A stretch of 64,000 bases of DNA from Leptospira vanthielii serovar Holland str. Waz Holland = ATCC 700522 (GCF_000332455.1 NZ_AOGY02000042.1:209322-273321); one strand, 5' to 3'; shown: positions 46,871-56,030, numbered from the stretch's first letter. Notes: generated by a model from the letters alone, not told the origin. Numbers and translations are program-made.

Positions 46871-48442
46871 TTGATTAGTAATAGAGCTATTTTTAAATCG
46901 ATAAAAAGGAGCAAAACGTTAGCCTATTCCAATTATATTCGTCTCATATTATCAGATAATCACACTGTATTTGGACTATATAATTTGAGCGATACTCCTT
47001 TAATTACCACTGACCAACTTGCTAAATTTGAATTCAATGATGATCTTTTAAGTAGTTATCGTAAGAGCAAACAAATCCCACTCGATCTTTATGATCGAAC
47101 TGGCAAACTCATCATGGCAAAAAAGAAAAATGCAACGGAAGATGATTTTGGTAAACTTCTAAAGATTGAGTTGCAAGGAGCCTATTGCCTTACCTCTGAC
47201 TCAAAACAATTGCGAGTCACATCGGGAGATACCACAGACCCTCGCAACACAAAACTCTTTGATCCAGACAAAACAACTGAATTTGCAAAACAGACCGAAT
47301 CACTGATTTTAGAATTAAAAAAAGAAGCGTTCAACTCGGATCATGCAATCCGAGTTCACAAATCAATCGGAAAAGTTTTAGATGACTTCACAAACAATCC
47401 AGATTTTGAATCAGGACTTTTTAATATATTAGAAATTTTGAATCATGCTGGTGTACCAGTGGAATCTGAGTTAATGACCAAACGAACGATTGTTGCTATG
47501 GGTATGAAAGTCCGAACCAAAAAGATTGGTGTAGGTAATGATAACAAACCTAATAAAAAAGACCATCTTTCTGTAATGACAGCTAGTTTTCTGGCAGATA
47601 TTGGTTATTCAAAAATATTACTTCCAGACAAACCTAATTTGACCAAAGAAGAATACAATACAATCCAACAACATCCAATTATCAGTTATTTAATGACTCT
47701 TGCAGCACCAGAAATTACACAAGAGATTCGAACGCTTGTTTTGAACCACCATCGACCGTTTCGAGGGAATGCAATTAACAATAACTTCCCTGACAATAAT
47801 ACTGTTTTTAGAAAACTTATGGTAATCAGGGATAAGTTCATCAAAGATCCAAGTAAAAAAATGATTGTGGCAGATATTGATGCACAACTTCGAATCCAAG
47901 AATCGAATGTAAACTCTGTCAATTTTGAAGAAGATATCGCAATTTTGTCCCTTGCTAGTGAATATGCAAGTTTAACAACCAACCAACCTTGGCGTCCAGC
48001 ATTCAGTTCTGCAACAGCTTTGAAAATGATTGTTAATGATTCGTTTTTTTCCTACAGCAATCGAAACATTCGTCACTTACTTGATTATGTCGGCGCAAGC
48101 TTAACCAATAATCAAAATATCATCAACGTAGGTAATTACGTCATCACTGCCTCTATTGATTCGGAAAAACAAGTTCATTTTGATATATGCAAAATACTAG
48201 AAGTCGATCGCTTCCAAACTCGACCAAAGATCCAAAGGATCTGCACCATCAAACCTTTGTTTAAAAAAGGGATTAAATACAGAATTGCCGATTTTGATAT
48301 CAACGAAATTCGTATGGACAAACGCCGAGCGGTAATTGACCTCGCAGGCCATACTTCGAGTACACAAAGGATCATTTACATCATTGATCCAGAAATGAAC
48401 GCACCTCTTTACGATGCTGTCACAAAGATGGACAATGCATAA
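46871..48442 (+). CDS. degenerate HD-GYP-like signalling protein
   Basis: A 523-residue cytoplasmic protein. The middle (about residues 225-305) recalls an HD-GYP domain: LSVMTASFLADIGYSKILLPDKPNLTKEEYNTIQQHP then VLNHHRPFRG. The HD pair is replaced (LADIG for LHDIG) and the GYP loop is missing, so cyclic-di-GMP hydrolysis is doubtful and a binding or scaffold role is likelier. The N-terminal ~140 residues are unassigned. The C-terminal ~130 residues form an extra domain. The frame has no early ATG; a TTG at 46871 is the best start, and AAGGAG about 37 bases further on has no ATG behind it. Confidence 0.65.
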   Translation: MISNRAIFKSIKRSKTLAYSNYIRLILSDNHTVFGLYNLSDTPLITTDQLAKFEFNDDLLSSYRKSKQIPLDLYDRTGKLIMAKKKNATEDDFGKLLKIELQGAYCLTSDSKQLRVTSGDTTDPRNTKLFDPDKTTEFAKQTESLILELKKEAFNSDHAIRVHKSIGKVLDDFTNNPDFESGLFNILEILNHAGVPVESELMTKRTIVAMGMKVRTKKIGVGNDNKPNKKDHLSVMTASFLADIGYSKILLPDKPNLTKEEYNTIQQHPIISYLMTLAAPEITQEIRTLVLNHHRPFRGNAINNNFPDNNTVFRKLMVIRDKFIKDPSKKMIVADIDAQLRIQESNVNSVNFEEDIAILSLASEYASLTTNQPWRPAFSSATALKMIVNDSFFSYSNRNIRHLLDYVGASLTNNQNIINVGNYVITASIDSEKQVHFDICKILEVDRFQTRPKIQRICTIKPLFKKGIKYRIADFDINEIRMDKRRAVIDLAGHTSSTQRIIYIIDPEMNAPLYDAVTKMDNA

Positions 48443-48570
48443 CTGCATTACTTGTTTTTTACTTTCGAATCAAAATTAAATTTCAATCGATTGGATACAT
48501 CCCGAGTTAAATTCCCAAAATTAAAATCATCTGGCAATCATCCGAGGAGACATTGCCTTGCATTAAGCGA

Positions 48571-49911
48571 CTAACGCATGTCGAAGAGTTCCTGGCGGAA
48601 CCGTTGATTAATGGGCTCTCCTTTTTTTGCAAAATCTGCCTTCAACGCATTTCCAAGTCCAAGAGGTCCACAGAACCAGAAACTAGACTCCCGCCAGTCT
48701 TTTACCAATTCGCGGATTTTTTCTCCGCTCAGACGATCACCCTGGACATCTACGAAGATATGCAGGTGAACCCCAGCCGATTTTGCATCGGCCGTCAGCT
48801 TTGCAAATGCACCTTCATCTGCTTGGGCAGCCGAATGAAAAAGGTAAATGGTTTGTGTAGTAGAGGTTTTGGTTTCGGAGAGATATTTCATCCTTGCAAT
48901 AAATGGGGTGATTCCGACACCTCCTGAGAGCCAGACTTGAATGGGACAATTGTCATCGAAAGTAAAACAACCGTAAGGTCCCTCTATCCACATTGTTTGA
49001 CCCACATGAAGCGATTCTTTGAGACTTCCTGTGTAGTCACCTAACTCCTTTATGATGAAAGTAATCTTGGCATCGTTTTCTTTCCAAGAGGAAGCGATTG
49101 TAAAGGGGTGGTGTCCCTCTTCAATTTGAGAGGTCACGTAAGCAAATTGACCAGGTTTGTGCCCACCCCATCCCCGAATATCTTTGATCACAACTTCGAG
49201 TGCTTTGACACCTGGAAAATATTCGATGTTTTCGATTTTGCCATAACCTTGCCGAAGAACCCCGATTTTCTTAAAGAGCGATAGGAAAGCGGAGACGACA
49301 CCTCCCACCAACAGAGGGAATATGACTAGGCCCACTGGCGAAATCCAGTAGGAAATTTTTGTCAGGATTATGGTATGAAAAACAAGTCCAAGATAGATCA
49401 GAGCAAAAAGTCGATGAGTTTTATAAAAAGATCTGTATGATATTTTTTTAAACAGCGCAATCCCGATGAGGATGAGAGTCCCGTAAAACATCCATTCACC
49501 AACAGTCTCCGCCAAACCGCGATGACTTGAGAGCCAATCTCCGAACTGATTGGTAGCGTGGGGTCTCGGACCTCTTTTACGATGCACAAGCAGTCCAAGT
49601 TCTGTAGCCCACCTCGGAGCTTTACTCATACACCAATGGAAGAAGCTTACTACTACGACACTGATTCCTAGCCACTTGTGAAGGCGATACATCTTATCAA
49701 GACCGCCGAACCAGGTTTCAGAAAACTTAGGCCTTACCGACAAACAAATGGCAAGGCTCATCCAGCCCACTGCCAAAATTCCGCTATACTGAACCAAAAG
49801 ATTTCTTAGAGGAATGACTTCCCTAGTAGTGAAAATGCCAGGGTCGGTAACAATCCAGACAGCACTAAGGACAAAAAGACTGAACCACCAAGCTATTTTA
49901 ATTTTATTCAT
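48571..49911 (-). CDS. ferric-reductase-like transmembrane flavocytochrome
   Basis: A 446-residue protein. Six N-terminal membrane helices include LHKWLGISVVVVSFFHW with the histidines expected for haem b. The C-terminal half is a ferredoxin-NADP reductase module: HPFTIASSWKE (FAD), SGGVGITPFIARM (NADPH) and FWFCGPLGLGNALK at the end. It should pass electrons from NAD(P)H via FAD and haem across the membrane, for example to ferric iron or oxygen. The frame starts at a GTG further upstream, but the ATG at 49911 begins MNKIKIAWWFSLF with AGAAGA before it. Confidence 0.85.
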   Translation of the reverse strand: MNKIKIAWWFSLFVLSAVWIVTDPGIFTTREVIPLRNLLVQYSGILAVGWMSLAICLSVRPKFSETWFGGLDKMYRLHKWLGISVVVVSFFHWCMSKAPRWATELGLLVHRKRGPRPHATNQFGDWLSSHRGLAETVGEWMFYGTLILIGIALFKKISYRSFYKTHRLFALIYLGLVFHTIILTKISYWISPVGLVIFPLLVGGVVSAFLSLFKKIGVLRQGYGKIENIEYFPGVKALEVVIKDIRGWGGHKPGQFAYVTSQIEEGHHPFTIASSWKENDAKITFIIKELGDYTGSLKESLHVGQTMWIEGPYGCFTFDDNCPIQVWLSGGVGITPFIARMKYLSETKTSTTQTIYLFHSAAQADEGAFAKLTADAKSAGVHLHIFVDVQGDRLSGEKIRELVKDWRESSFWFCGPLGLGNALKADFAKKGEPINQRFRQELFDMR

Positions 49912-50092
49912 AAAAATCTTCTTTTCTATTTGAATTTCATCGTCTTTTGCAGATTTGTCCACCACTTCTATCCGCTGGATTCCTTAATGGGAATTGTGTT
50001 GCGAATATCGAAAATCTTCCCTGAATTTGGTGTCCATATCGTTTTAAATTCTTTTCAGTTTCCTAAGTGGTTCATTTTATCGTTAGTTGCAG

Positions 50093-51091
50093 ATGAATGA
50101 AGTAAACACAATCCGTTATAACTCGAATGGTTTAAATGGCCACTATGAAAGTTATTTTGTAAGGGCAAACCATCCTATCGAGAAAAAGGCGTTTTGGATC
50201 CGATACACAATCTTTTCCCCGAAAGGAGATGCTACAAAAGCAATAGCTGAGCTTTGGGTCATATGGTTTGATGGGATAACCCAAAAACATGTTGCGGTAA
50301 AGAAGGAAATTCCCTATTCAAAGGCACATTTTTCTACGGATGAATTGAATGTTTCGATTGACGACTCCATCTTAACAGAGACAGCCTTAAGCGGTGTTGT
50401 TGAAACTGCTTCTGGAAAAATTAAATGGAATTTGAATTACAGTGGAGGTGAAAAACCATTACTAGTTCTTCCTGAAAATTTGTATCAAACCTCACTACCT
50501 AAAGCAAAATTATTAGTTGGAAAACCTTTGGATGTGTTTACAGGAACAGTAGAAGTAAACAACGAAGTTTTTGAAATTAACAATTGGGTTGGAAGCCAGA
50601 ATCATAATTGGGGTGTAAAACATACCGACCATTATGCTTGGGGACAGGTTGCAGGATTTGATAATTCTCCTGAAAGTTTTTTAGAGGTTGCTACCGCGAG
50701 ATTAAAGTTTGGCCCCATTTGGACTCCGTTTATGACTGTTATGGTATTTAGACATAAAGGACAAGAGTTTAAATTGAACGGTATTTCGCAAGCATTGAAA
50801 GCAAAAGCAGATTTCAACTATTTTAATTGGCATTTCAATTCATCAACAAAGGATGTTGAGATAACGGGTTGGATAAAAGCAAATGAAAATGATTTTGTTG
50901 GTTTGAAATATTATAACCCACCGGGGGGAATTAAGAATTGTTTGAATTCAAAAATTGCTTCTTGCAATATCAAAGTGAAGTTCAAAAACTCAGATGGAAA
51001 AATAATTGAAGATGTGTTGACTACATCCTCACGTGCTGCATTTGAAATTTTAACGGATGATACCAATCACGGAATTCCATTAGTTGTATAG
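50093..51091 (+). CDS. lipocalin-like CrtC/AttH-type protein
   Basis: A 332-residue cytoplasmic protein without a signal peptide. The central motif NWVGSQNHNWGVKHTDHYAWGQVAGFDN is characteristic of the double-lipocalin family that includes carotenoid 1,2-hydratase and tocopherol-cyclase-like proteins; the paired His/Asn/Trp residues are conserved. The substrate cannot be read from the sequence. The ATG at 50093 is preferred over a TTG two codons earlier. It is divergent from the flavocytochrome gene and stands alone. Confidence 0.7.
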   Translation: MNEVNTIRYNSNGLNGHYESYFVRANHPIEKKAFWIRYTIFSPKGDATKAIAELWVIWFDGITQKHVAVKKEIPYSKAHFSTDELNVSIDDSILTETALSGVVETASGKIKWNLNYSGGEKPLLVLPENLYQTSLPKAKLLVGKPLDVFTGTVEVNNEVFEINNWVGSQNHNWGVKHTDHYAWGQVAGFDNSPESFLEVATARLKFGPIWTPFMTVMVFRHKGQEFKLNGISQALKAKADFNYFNWHFNSSTKDVEITGWIKANENDFVGLKYYNPPGGIKNCLNSKIASCNIKVKFKNSDGKIIEDVLTTSSRAAFEILTDDTNHGIPLVV

Positions 51092-51478
51092 TTTCTCTCG
51101 TATATCAGAGAATCTTCCCTGCATATAGAGTTTATCCCGTGTTAAAAGACTGAATTAAGTAGAAAGTTTCAATGAGTCCGTTTCTTCATGCAGCCAGGTT
51201 CTACATCCCTCTTCACGAGTTTCACCTTAGAAGTACCTCTCCTGAAGTTATGTGGTGATTTTGGGTGAGTCCCCAAAAATCTGGATTCTATTCCAAAAAT
51301 TCAACATACGATCGAAACATTTTTTTTAAAATAATAGAATAAAAAATTTCCAACTTCTAAAAATATTTCGATGATTTGAATTACAATGATGAATTAAAAA
51401 ACTCTTCATGAGTCTAAACTATCCAGAGTGAAGTGGCATTACCCCTATTGGCAATTACGTATCCACTGACTTATTCAT
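51092..51478. other. intergenic region holding 16S-tail fragment A
   Basis: A 387-bp gap between convergent genes. Apart from the 16S-derived repeat at 51201-51280 it is AT-rich and shows no gene. A weak TTCTCT/AGAGAA hairpin near 51095-51113 may end the upstream gene. Confidence 0.4.
51201..51280 (-). pseudogene. 16S rRNA 3'-end fragment, copy A
   Basis: CCCTCTTCACGAGTTTCACC and the following TTAGAAGTACCTC match the helix-44 part of the fragment at 61925-61980 in the same order and orientation, with a small deletion that removes the conserved CTTGTTACGACTT block. The end GGTGAGTCCCC is shared with copy B. It is the shortest of the four units. Confidence 0.65.
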
Positions 51479-52714
51479 TTACAAAACAACAACCTCATAT
51501 ACTAAAATTGCCTTTGATTTTCCTTTCACTATCACTCGATCAATTTCTCGGACCTCAAAACCATCTTGACTTGCATATTTACCTTCGATTTGTTTGAATG
51601 TTGTTTCTGATATAAGAATCGAACAGCCGTAATGTTTCGTCAATCCTTCAATTCTAGAGGCTAAATTCACATTGTCACCTATCACAGTGTAATCCAATCT
51701 TCGATCGGAACCGATGTTTCCTACAATTGCCTCTCCCGTGTGGATTCCAATGCCAACTTGTAGTAAATTATCACTGCCAAGATCCATCTTACGATTCAAC
51801 TTTGCCAATTCACGAATCATTTCCACGGCTGTTTTGACTGCTCGAAGCGCATCATCCTCATTTTTAAAAGGAGCTCCAAATACAGTCATAATCGCATCAC
51901 CGATAAACTTATCAATGGTCCCATTAAATTTAAAAATGACATCTGTCATTCGAGACAAATATTCATTTAAAAATTGAACGACTTCTTCTGCAGACCTTTG
52001 TTCTGAAAATTTAGTAAAAGATCGTATATCAGAAAAAAGAATGGTCACTTCCTTATTTTCTCCACCTGGTTCTAGCTGAGCTTTATTTTTATAAAATTCA
52101 CTAACGAGTTGGGATGGTAGGTATCTTTCCATCATTTGTTTTGCATTGGCCTCTTTCACCATTTCAATATTCGAAACAGTTGTCACATAACCGACTCCAA
52201 GGATCATTCCGAGTCCAATCATCATTGGAACAATATCGAATGGGTATCCTTCCCCTAACCCGATGGATATTACCAAAAAATAAACAAAAGCCAAAAAAGC
52301 TCCATAGATTGTGCCTGTTTTTGAATGTCTCAATTGATTGAACTGGTAAATAAAAATTGCGCTAGTCATAGCAATAAAGTATATCAGACCATTGGCTTTC
52401 TGAATTGTTGGATCCAAAAAGATCATAAGCCCAATAATAAAATAATCTAAAGTAATAGTGAAAAATTTTAAGTATGGTTGATAAGGTAAAAAATTTACAA
52501 AGTATAAGACGATACCAGCAAACATTAGAAATACAAAATCTAATGTAACTGTTATCAAATTGGGAGTCACAATTGTATAGTTGATCCATCCAAGATAAGA
52601 TAAAAAATCCATCATGGATGTGACCGAAAATAAAACAAATCGAACAAGAGCCACTGTCTTTTCGTTTTTCATCTCTCTTGTTATCAAAATCTCTTCAACT
52701 AATGATTGTTTCAT
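51479..52714 (-). CDS. membrane class III adenylate/guanylate cyclase
   Basis: A 411-residue protein. The N-terminal ~190 residues hold six hydrophobic helices. The C-terminal cyclase domain (about 220-400) carries VTILFSDIRSFTKFSEQRS with the first metal aspartate, FIGDAIMTVFGAP with the second, and LDYTVIGDNVNLASRIEGL with the transition-state Asn/Arg region. The residues that select the base are consistent with an adenylate cyclase. AAGGT lies before the ATG. It is transcribed alone and ends close to 16S-tail copy A. Confidence 0.92.
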   Translation of the reverse strand: MKQSLVEEILITREMKNEKTVALVRFVLFSVTSMMDFLSYLGWINYTIVTPNLITVTLDFVFLMFAGIVLYFVNFLPYQPYLKFFTITLDYFIIGLMIFLDPTIQKANGLIYFIAMTSAIFIYQFNQLRHSKTGTIYGAFLAFVYFLVISIGLGEGYPFDIVPMMIGLGMILGVGYVTTVSNIEMVKEANAKQMMERYLPSQLVSEFYKNKAQLEPGGENKEVTILFSDIRSFTKFSEQRSAEEVVQFLNEYLSRMTDVIFKFNGTIDKFIGDAIMTVFGAPFKNEDDALRAVKTAVEMIRELAKLNRKMDLGSDNLLQVGIGIHTGEAIVGNIGSDRRLDYTVIGDNVNLASRIEGLTKHYGCSILISETTFKQIEGKYASQDGFEVREIDRVIVKGKSKAILVYEVVVL

Positions 52715-53160
52715 TTATACCTTTACCTTGGTCTCAACTAACGGCTAAACCCATAAATTTCACTCCTTCTATCATGAACAAATGATAAATGGTATTCTCT
52801 TTTTATCTCTAAACATTGAAAATTTAAAAAACACGGGAACAGAAGTTTCACCATTGTTACCGATCTTTCTGGAACCAATCTAGATAGAAAAAGCGAACTC
52901 TTTTGGAATAAATTTTTGTAAATCGGAAAGTTTGTATCAGAAATAAAGGATTAGCGTTATAGGGAAATTTCGGACATCCCACGAGCCACTCCCCTCCACC
53001 CTAACTCGGGTGGGGGTTTGTAGATTCCCGCATGCATTATGTCTCATCGCAATCATAACCTCCACTAAAAAACCGAACAAAACCGACGAAGATCCACCCG
53101 TGCCTCCGTCATTCGTTCCCAATCTTTATGGGCGAGCCCACCACCTATTAAACAAGGAAC
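52715..53160. other. intergenic region with a GC-rich hairpin
   Basis: A 446-bp region before the ankyrin remnant. It contains CCACCC and GGGTGG arms at 52996-53001 and 53008-53013 with a six-base loop, in a locally GC-rich stretch. A short minus-strand frame at 52937-53122 is low-complexity and not credible. No gene was identified. Confidence 0.4.
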
Positions 53161-53280
53161 CTAACGAGAAGGCTCCTCTGCTCCAGCTGCGAGTAACAAC
53201 TTCACAATCTCAGTATGACCCGATTTGGTCGCTTCCGAAAGAGCAGTCGTTTGGTGGACTCGCGCTTGTAACATAAACAT
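53161..53280 (-). pseudogene. ankyrin-repeat gene remnant (C-terminal 39 codons)
   Basis: A minus-strand frame that reads ...TTALSEATKSGHTEIVKLLLAAGAE... and then a stop: one complete ankyrin repeat at the end of a protein. There is no signal peptide or upstream repeat; the frame simply starts at an internal ATG. It resembles the last repeat of the intact ankyrin lipoprotein at 60199-60663, which also ends right after a repeat beginning TALSE. It is likely the stump of a gene cut off when mobile units arrived. Confidence 0.7.
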
Positions 53281-53299
53281 TCCCCACTTTATACCTATA

Positions 53300-53620
53300 G
53301 ACATAAAAAAACCGCATGCTGACGCGAGATTAGAGAGTTAACAACAGTTAATGTTTTTAATTTTTCCGATTAACTTTCGCAAAATACAACGTAGCGTGAC
53401 AACAATCTCAACCGAAAGTTACGGTTTCCTTTATAAAAGGAGACACTCCAGGTCTCACAACAAACTGCTAGAATATTTTTTTTACTGAAAATTTTCTTTG
53501 AAAAATATTCCGTTACTACCTTGTTACGAATTCTCTCTCTTCAAAAGTTTCATCTTAGATGTGCCTCCATTAGGTTATGCGGTGATTTTGGGCGAGTCCC
53601 CAAAGATTTGATTCATCATC
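53300..53620 (-). pseudogene. 16S rRNA 3'-end plus terminator fragment, copy B
   Basis: Homologous to 61720-62014 in the same order: a decayed terminator (GACATAAAAAAACCGC from 53300), AATACAACGTAGCGTGACAA (53391-53410), GGTTTCCTTTATAAAAGGAG, the CACAACAAACTGCTAGAATA hairpin arm, CTACCTTGTTACGAATTC (the 1492-type conserved 16S site with changes) and the helix-44 part to GGCGAGTCCCC. It is degenerate throughout, so not functional rRNA. Confidence 0.75.
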
Positions 53621-53661
53621 AAAAATGATTTCTGGTCAGATATCATTTTATCAGGAATTTG

Positions 53662-53730
53662 GGGTCGGGCTATCCAGGGCTTCGGTCGCTAACCGCGACC
53701 GCTAACGCGCCCTTACTATCCCTCTCGCAA
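53662..53730 (+). repeat. GC-rich hairpin repeat, copy B
   Basis: GGGTCGGGCTATCCAGGGCT opens the unit, CGGTCGC and GCGACCG form perfect 7-base arms around TAACC, and CGCCCTTACTATCCCTCTCG closes it. It is nearly identical to 62077-62143 and lies at the same distance from the transposase sequence. Confidence 0.8.
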
Positions 53731-53772
53731 AAGGAGCTATAGATTTCCGAGGATAGTTTGGACAAAAAATAA

Positions 53773-53941
53773 GCTGCCCTTACTCGCGAATCGTAATATA
53801 AATCCCTTGGGAAAAATCAGATTGATTCAATTATCTCGAATGATACGTTGAAATTCGAATCCAAATTCGGGAAGATCCCAATTTGGAAACTCACCGAGGC
53901 TTTGTATGGAACGAATGCTATGAATGCAAAATCGTTTTAGC
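53773..53941 (+). pseudogene. IS91-type transposase, 5' remnant (copy B)
   Basis: Matches 62342-62543 with indels: CTTACTCGCGAATCGTAATA, then GATTCGAATCCAAATTCGGG and GAGGCTTTGTATGGAACGAA, then TGCAAAATCGTTTTAGC. It covers the N-terminal region up to the zinc-finger cysteines and stops abruptly at 53941, where the tetR cassette begins. Internal stops and frameshifts are present. Confidence 0.8.
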
Positions 53942-53950
53942 AATTCATTT
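53942..53950. repeat. 9-bp direct repeat, left edge of cassette
   Basis: AATTCATTT, identical to 55893-55901. It lies exactly where transposase homology stops. It could be a target-site duplication or a recombination microhomology. Confidence 0.5.
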
Positions 53951-54544
53951 CTCTTTGGCAACGAAACTTTGTATCAGATGTTTTTTCTCAGCAGCGAGGA
54001 TCGCATGAGCAACTTTCAAATTTTTTGTTGTGCGAGCCATAGTCATTGCGCCGACCATGCCACTGTAAAGAACCATTGCCTTCTCATAGCAGGCTTCAGC
54101 ACTTTCCTTGGGGAATTGAAGCTGAATGCAGTCGGCGAAAAGTTGAAAAACTTTTTCCGTATACTTTTCATAACGTGCGCGGTAGCTGGCCTGGCTCCTG
54201 TGCATATCACTGCCTAAGGCAGTATAAACACAACCGTCGCCGACCTCAACTAAGCGCTCCTCCTCAAAGTAGGTTTCAATCATCACTTTAAGTGCGTTCT
54301 TTTTTTCTTTTTTGAAAGTCTGAGAAAGCTGAAATTCGAGCTTCTCAAGTTCGCGGCAAATAGTTTCGCCAAAGAGTTCATCCTTGGAGCTGAAATGACT
54401 GTAGAGTGCCCCCGTAGTGAGACCGGCATGATTCATGATTCCTGAAATACCAGAAGCACCACTTCCGTTTTCTTTAAAATAGCGTATTGCACTGTCAAGA
54501 ATGGCCACGCGTAACTTATCTTTTTCACCTTTTTTTGTCTTCAT
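53945..54544 (-). CDS. TetR/AcrR-family transcriptional repressor of the inserted cassette
   Basis: A 199-residue regulator. The helix-turn-helix lies at about 15-60 (DSAIRYFKENGSGASGISGIMNHAGLTTGALYSHFSSKDELF), a TetR-type domain. The ligand domain carries several cysteines and an aromatic-rich C-terminal half (YSGMVGAMTMARTTKN), recalling the group that senses reactive carbonyls or redox compounds. Its stop lies inside the 9-bp direct repeat that marks the cassette edge. It is divergent from the SDR gene, with two matching operators between them. Base composition is richer in G+C than the flanks. Confidence 0.88.
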   Translation of the reverse strand: MKTKKGEKDKLRVAILDSAIRYFKENGSGASGISGIMNHAGLTTGALYSHFSSKDELFGETICRELEKLEFQLSQTFKKEKKNALKVMIETYFEEERLVEVGDGCVYTALGSDMHRSQASYRARYEKYTEKVFQLFADCIQLQFPKESAEACYEKAMVLYSGMVGAMTMARTTKNLKVAHAILAAEKKHLIQSFVAKEK

Positions 54545-54610
54545 GTGGACCTCTTGCTGTCTTCCCGTATCATCGAAAAACTAAAAATCCTCAACGGATG
54601 AGTTTTTATG

Positions 54611-54627
54611 ATATAGATCGATATTAA
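54611..54627. promoter_or_regulatory. TetR operator 1
   Basis: ATATAGATCGATATTAA, a near-palindrome around GATC, 67 bases upstream of the tetR start. It differs from the second copy at 54668-54684 at two positions only. Confidence 0.65.
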
Positions 54628-54667
54628 ATAATTTACACAAAGCGACCAGTAATTAATGTGGGTTTTG

Positions 54668-54684
54668 ATATTGATCTATATTAA
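54668..54684. promoter_or_regulatory. TetR operator 2
   Basis: ATATTGATCTATATTAA, the second copy, 39 bases before the SDR start codon. The two copies are in the same orientation with centres 57 bases apart. Confidence 0.65.
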
Positions 54685-54722
54685 AAACTTGATTCAGGTG
54701 AATCAAACAACCAGGAGGGTAT

Positions 54723-55520
54723 ATGAATTACCCATACGAAGTGAGATCGTCCGAGTTTGAAGGTAAAAGAGTTTTAGTCACAGGAGGCACCGCCGGAGTC
54801 GGCCTTGCCACTGTTAAGCGTTTCGCACTAGCTGGAGCGAATGTTTTGACAACTGCGCGTGATACAACGGATCAGCTACCCAAAGGTGTGATATTCGTAA
54901 AATCAGATCTCGCTACTGCCGAAGGAACAAATCTCATCGCAAAAGAGGTGCTCTCACAATTAGGCGGCATCGACATCATCGCGCATGTTGTCGGCGGCTC
55001 AAGTTCTCCTGCGGGTGGGTTCAGCAAATTATCTGATGAAGACTGGCAAAAATCCCTTAATCTCAATCTCTTCCCCGCGGTCCGTCTGAATCGATTGCTT
55101 GTGCCAGAAATGTTGAAGCAGGGCCGCGGATCCATCGTTCACGTCAGCAGTATTCAAAGAATCCTTCCCTTATATGAATCAACAATTCCTTACGCTGCTG
55201 CGAAGGCTGCCCTTACAAATTACAGCAAAAGTTTGTCTAAGGAAATTAGTCCCAAAGGGATTCGCGTAAATGTAGTGTCTCCTGGTTGGATCGGAACCGA
55301 TGCCTCAAACGTTTGGCTTGAGGAAATTGCGAACACAAACAAAATCACCGTCGAAGAAGCTAAACAAAGTGTGATGGATGCTTTGGGCGGCATACCGATC
55401 GGACGACCCGCCAAACAAGAAGAAGTAGCTGAACTGATCGCATTTCTCTCGTCGGCCAAAGCGGGATCCATAAATGGAGCCGAATACGTCATCGATGGCG
55501 GGACAGTCCCGACGGTTTAA
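54723..55520 (+). CDS. short-chain dehydrogenase/reductase (SDR)
   Basis: A 265-residue classical SDR. The cofactor motif is TGGTAGVG (about residues 20-27), the active-site serine is in VHVSSIQR, and the tyrosine and lysine are in PYAAAKAAL. The C-terminal [12 protein letters not shown] is standard. The substrate is unknown. AGGAGG lies before the ATG. It is divergent from the TetR gene that probably represses it and is followed by a SnoaL-like gene 27 bp downstream, a pairing typical of small detoxification cassettes. Confidence 0.9.
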   Translation: MNYPYEVRSSEFEGKRVLVTGGTAGVGLATVKRFALAGANVLTTARDTTDQLPKGVIFVKSDLATAEGTNLIAKEVLSQLGGIDIIAHVVGGSSSPAGGFSKLSDEDWQKSLNLNLFPAVRLNRLLVPEMLKQGRGSIVHVSSIQRILPLYESTIPYAAAKAALTNYSKSLSKEISPKGIRVNVVSPGWIGTDASNVWLEEIANTNKITVEEAKQSVMDALGGIPIGRPAKQEEVAELIAFLSSAKAGSINGAEYVIDGGTVPTV

Positions 55521-55547
55521 AGAATTTATAAAAGGAGCATATATAAA

Positions 55548-55874
55548 ATGAAAATTCCGAAAATAGCAGAGACTTTGATTCAGGCGTCTAACGAGAGGGA
55601 TGTGGAAATGTATCTATCCTGCTTCACACAGAACGCCATCTATGCGGACATTGGTGAAAAGGAAACTGTCGTTGGGAAAAAAGCCATCGAAAAGAATTTC
55701 AGAGAGATGAAGTATGAGGTTCATACGGAGCCAACGCATATTGAGGAAACTTCAGACAAAATCACGATGAAAGTAAAAGCCACAGGGAATTTCAAAGGTA
55801 GTCCTTTGCATTTTGAGTATCAAATTAAACTCCAGTCGGGTCTAATCCAAGATTTAAAAATAGATCTTATTTGA
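55548..55874 (+). CDS. SnoaL-like (NTF2-fold) small protein
   Basis: A 108-residue protein with the cone-shaped NTF2 fold: an N-terminal helix with IAETLIQASNERDVEMYLSCFTQNAIYAD, then VVGKKAIEKNF and a C-terminal four-strand sheet (HFEYQIKLQSGLIQDLKID). SnoaL relatives are isomerases or binding proteins. It is in the same operon as the SDR gene, with AAAGGAG upstream of the ATG, and is the last gene of the cassette, ending 18 bp before the right-hand direct repeat. Confidence 0.82.
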   Translation: MKIPKIAETLIQASNERDVEMYLSCFTQNAIYADIGEKETVVGKKAIEKNFREMKYEVHTEPTHIEETSDKITMKVKATGNFKGSPLHFEYQIKLQSGLIQDLKIDLI

Positions 55875-55892
55875 TCTTTCCTGGTCGCTAGA

Positions 55893-55901
55893 AATTCATT
55901 T
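55893..55901. repeat. 9-bp direct repeat, right edge of cassette
   Basis: AATTCATTT, identical to 53942-53950. Transposase homology resumes at the next base. Confidence 0.5.
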
Positions 55902-56030
55902 GTAGAAAGTCATAGCAAAGCCTATGAATGACCATTAATGAATTTCTAGCCCGTATGTTTTTTTCTTCCCATCAAACTCACTTCGATAGACTCAGTGCGC
56001 GAAAAGTTAGTTCGCTATCATGGAATTTAG
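55902..56030 (+). pseudogene. IS91-type transposase, 3' remnant (copy B)
   Basis: Matches 63200-63310: GAAAGTCATAGCAAAGCC, ATGAATTTCTAGCCCGTATG and TTAGTTCGCTATCATGGAAT correspond to the coding region for PIDEFLARM and RYYGI. Together with 53773-53941 it shows that the middle of the transposase is missing and its place is taken by the tetR-SDR-SnoaL cassette. Confidence 0.8.

Noticed and set aside
48553..48927. Plus-strand frame of 124 codons
   Set aside because: It lies entirely opposite the NAD-binding part of the flavocytochrome gene; that strand has the clear motifs.
53010..53276. Plus-strand open frame of 88 codons
   Set aside because: It is the antisense of the ankyrin remnant and has no ribosome binding site or recognisable domain.
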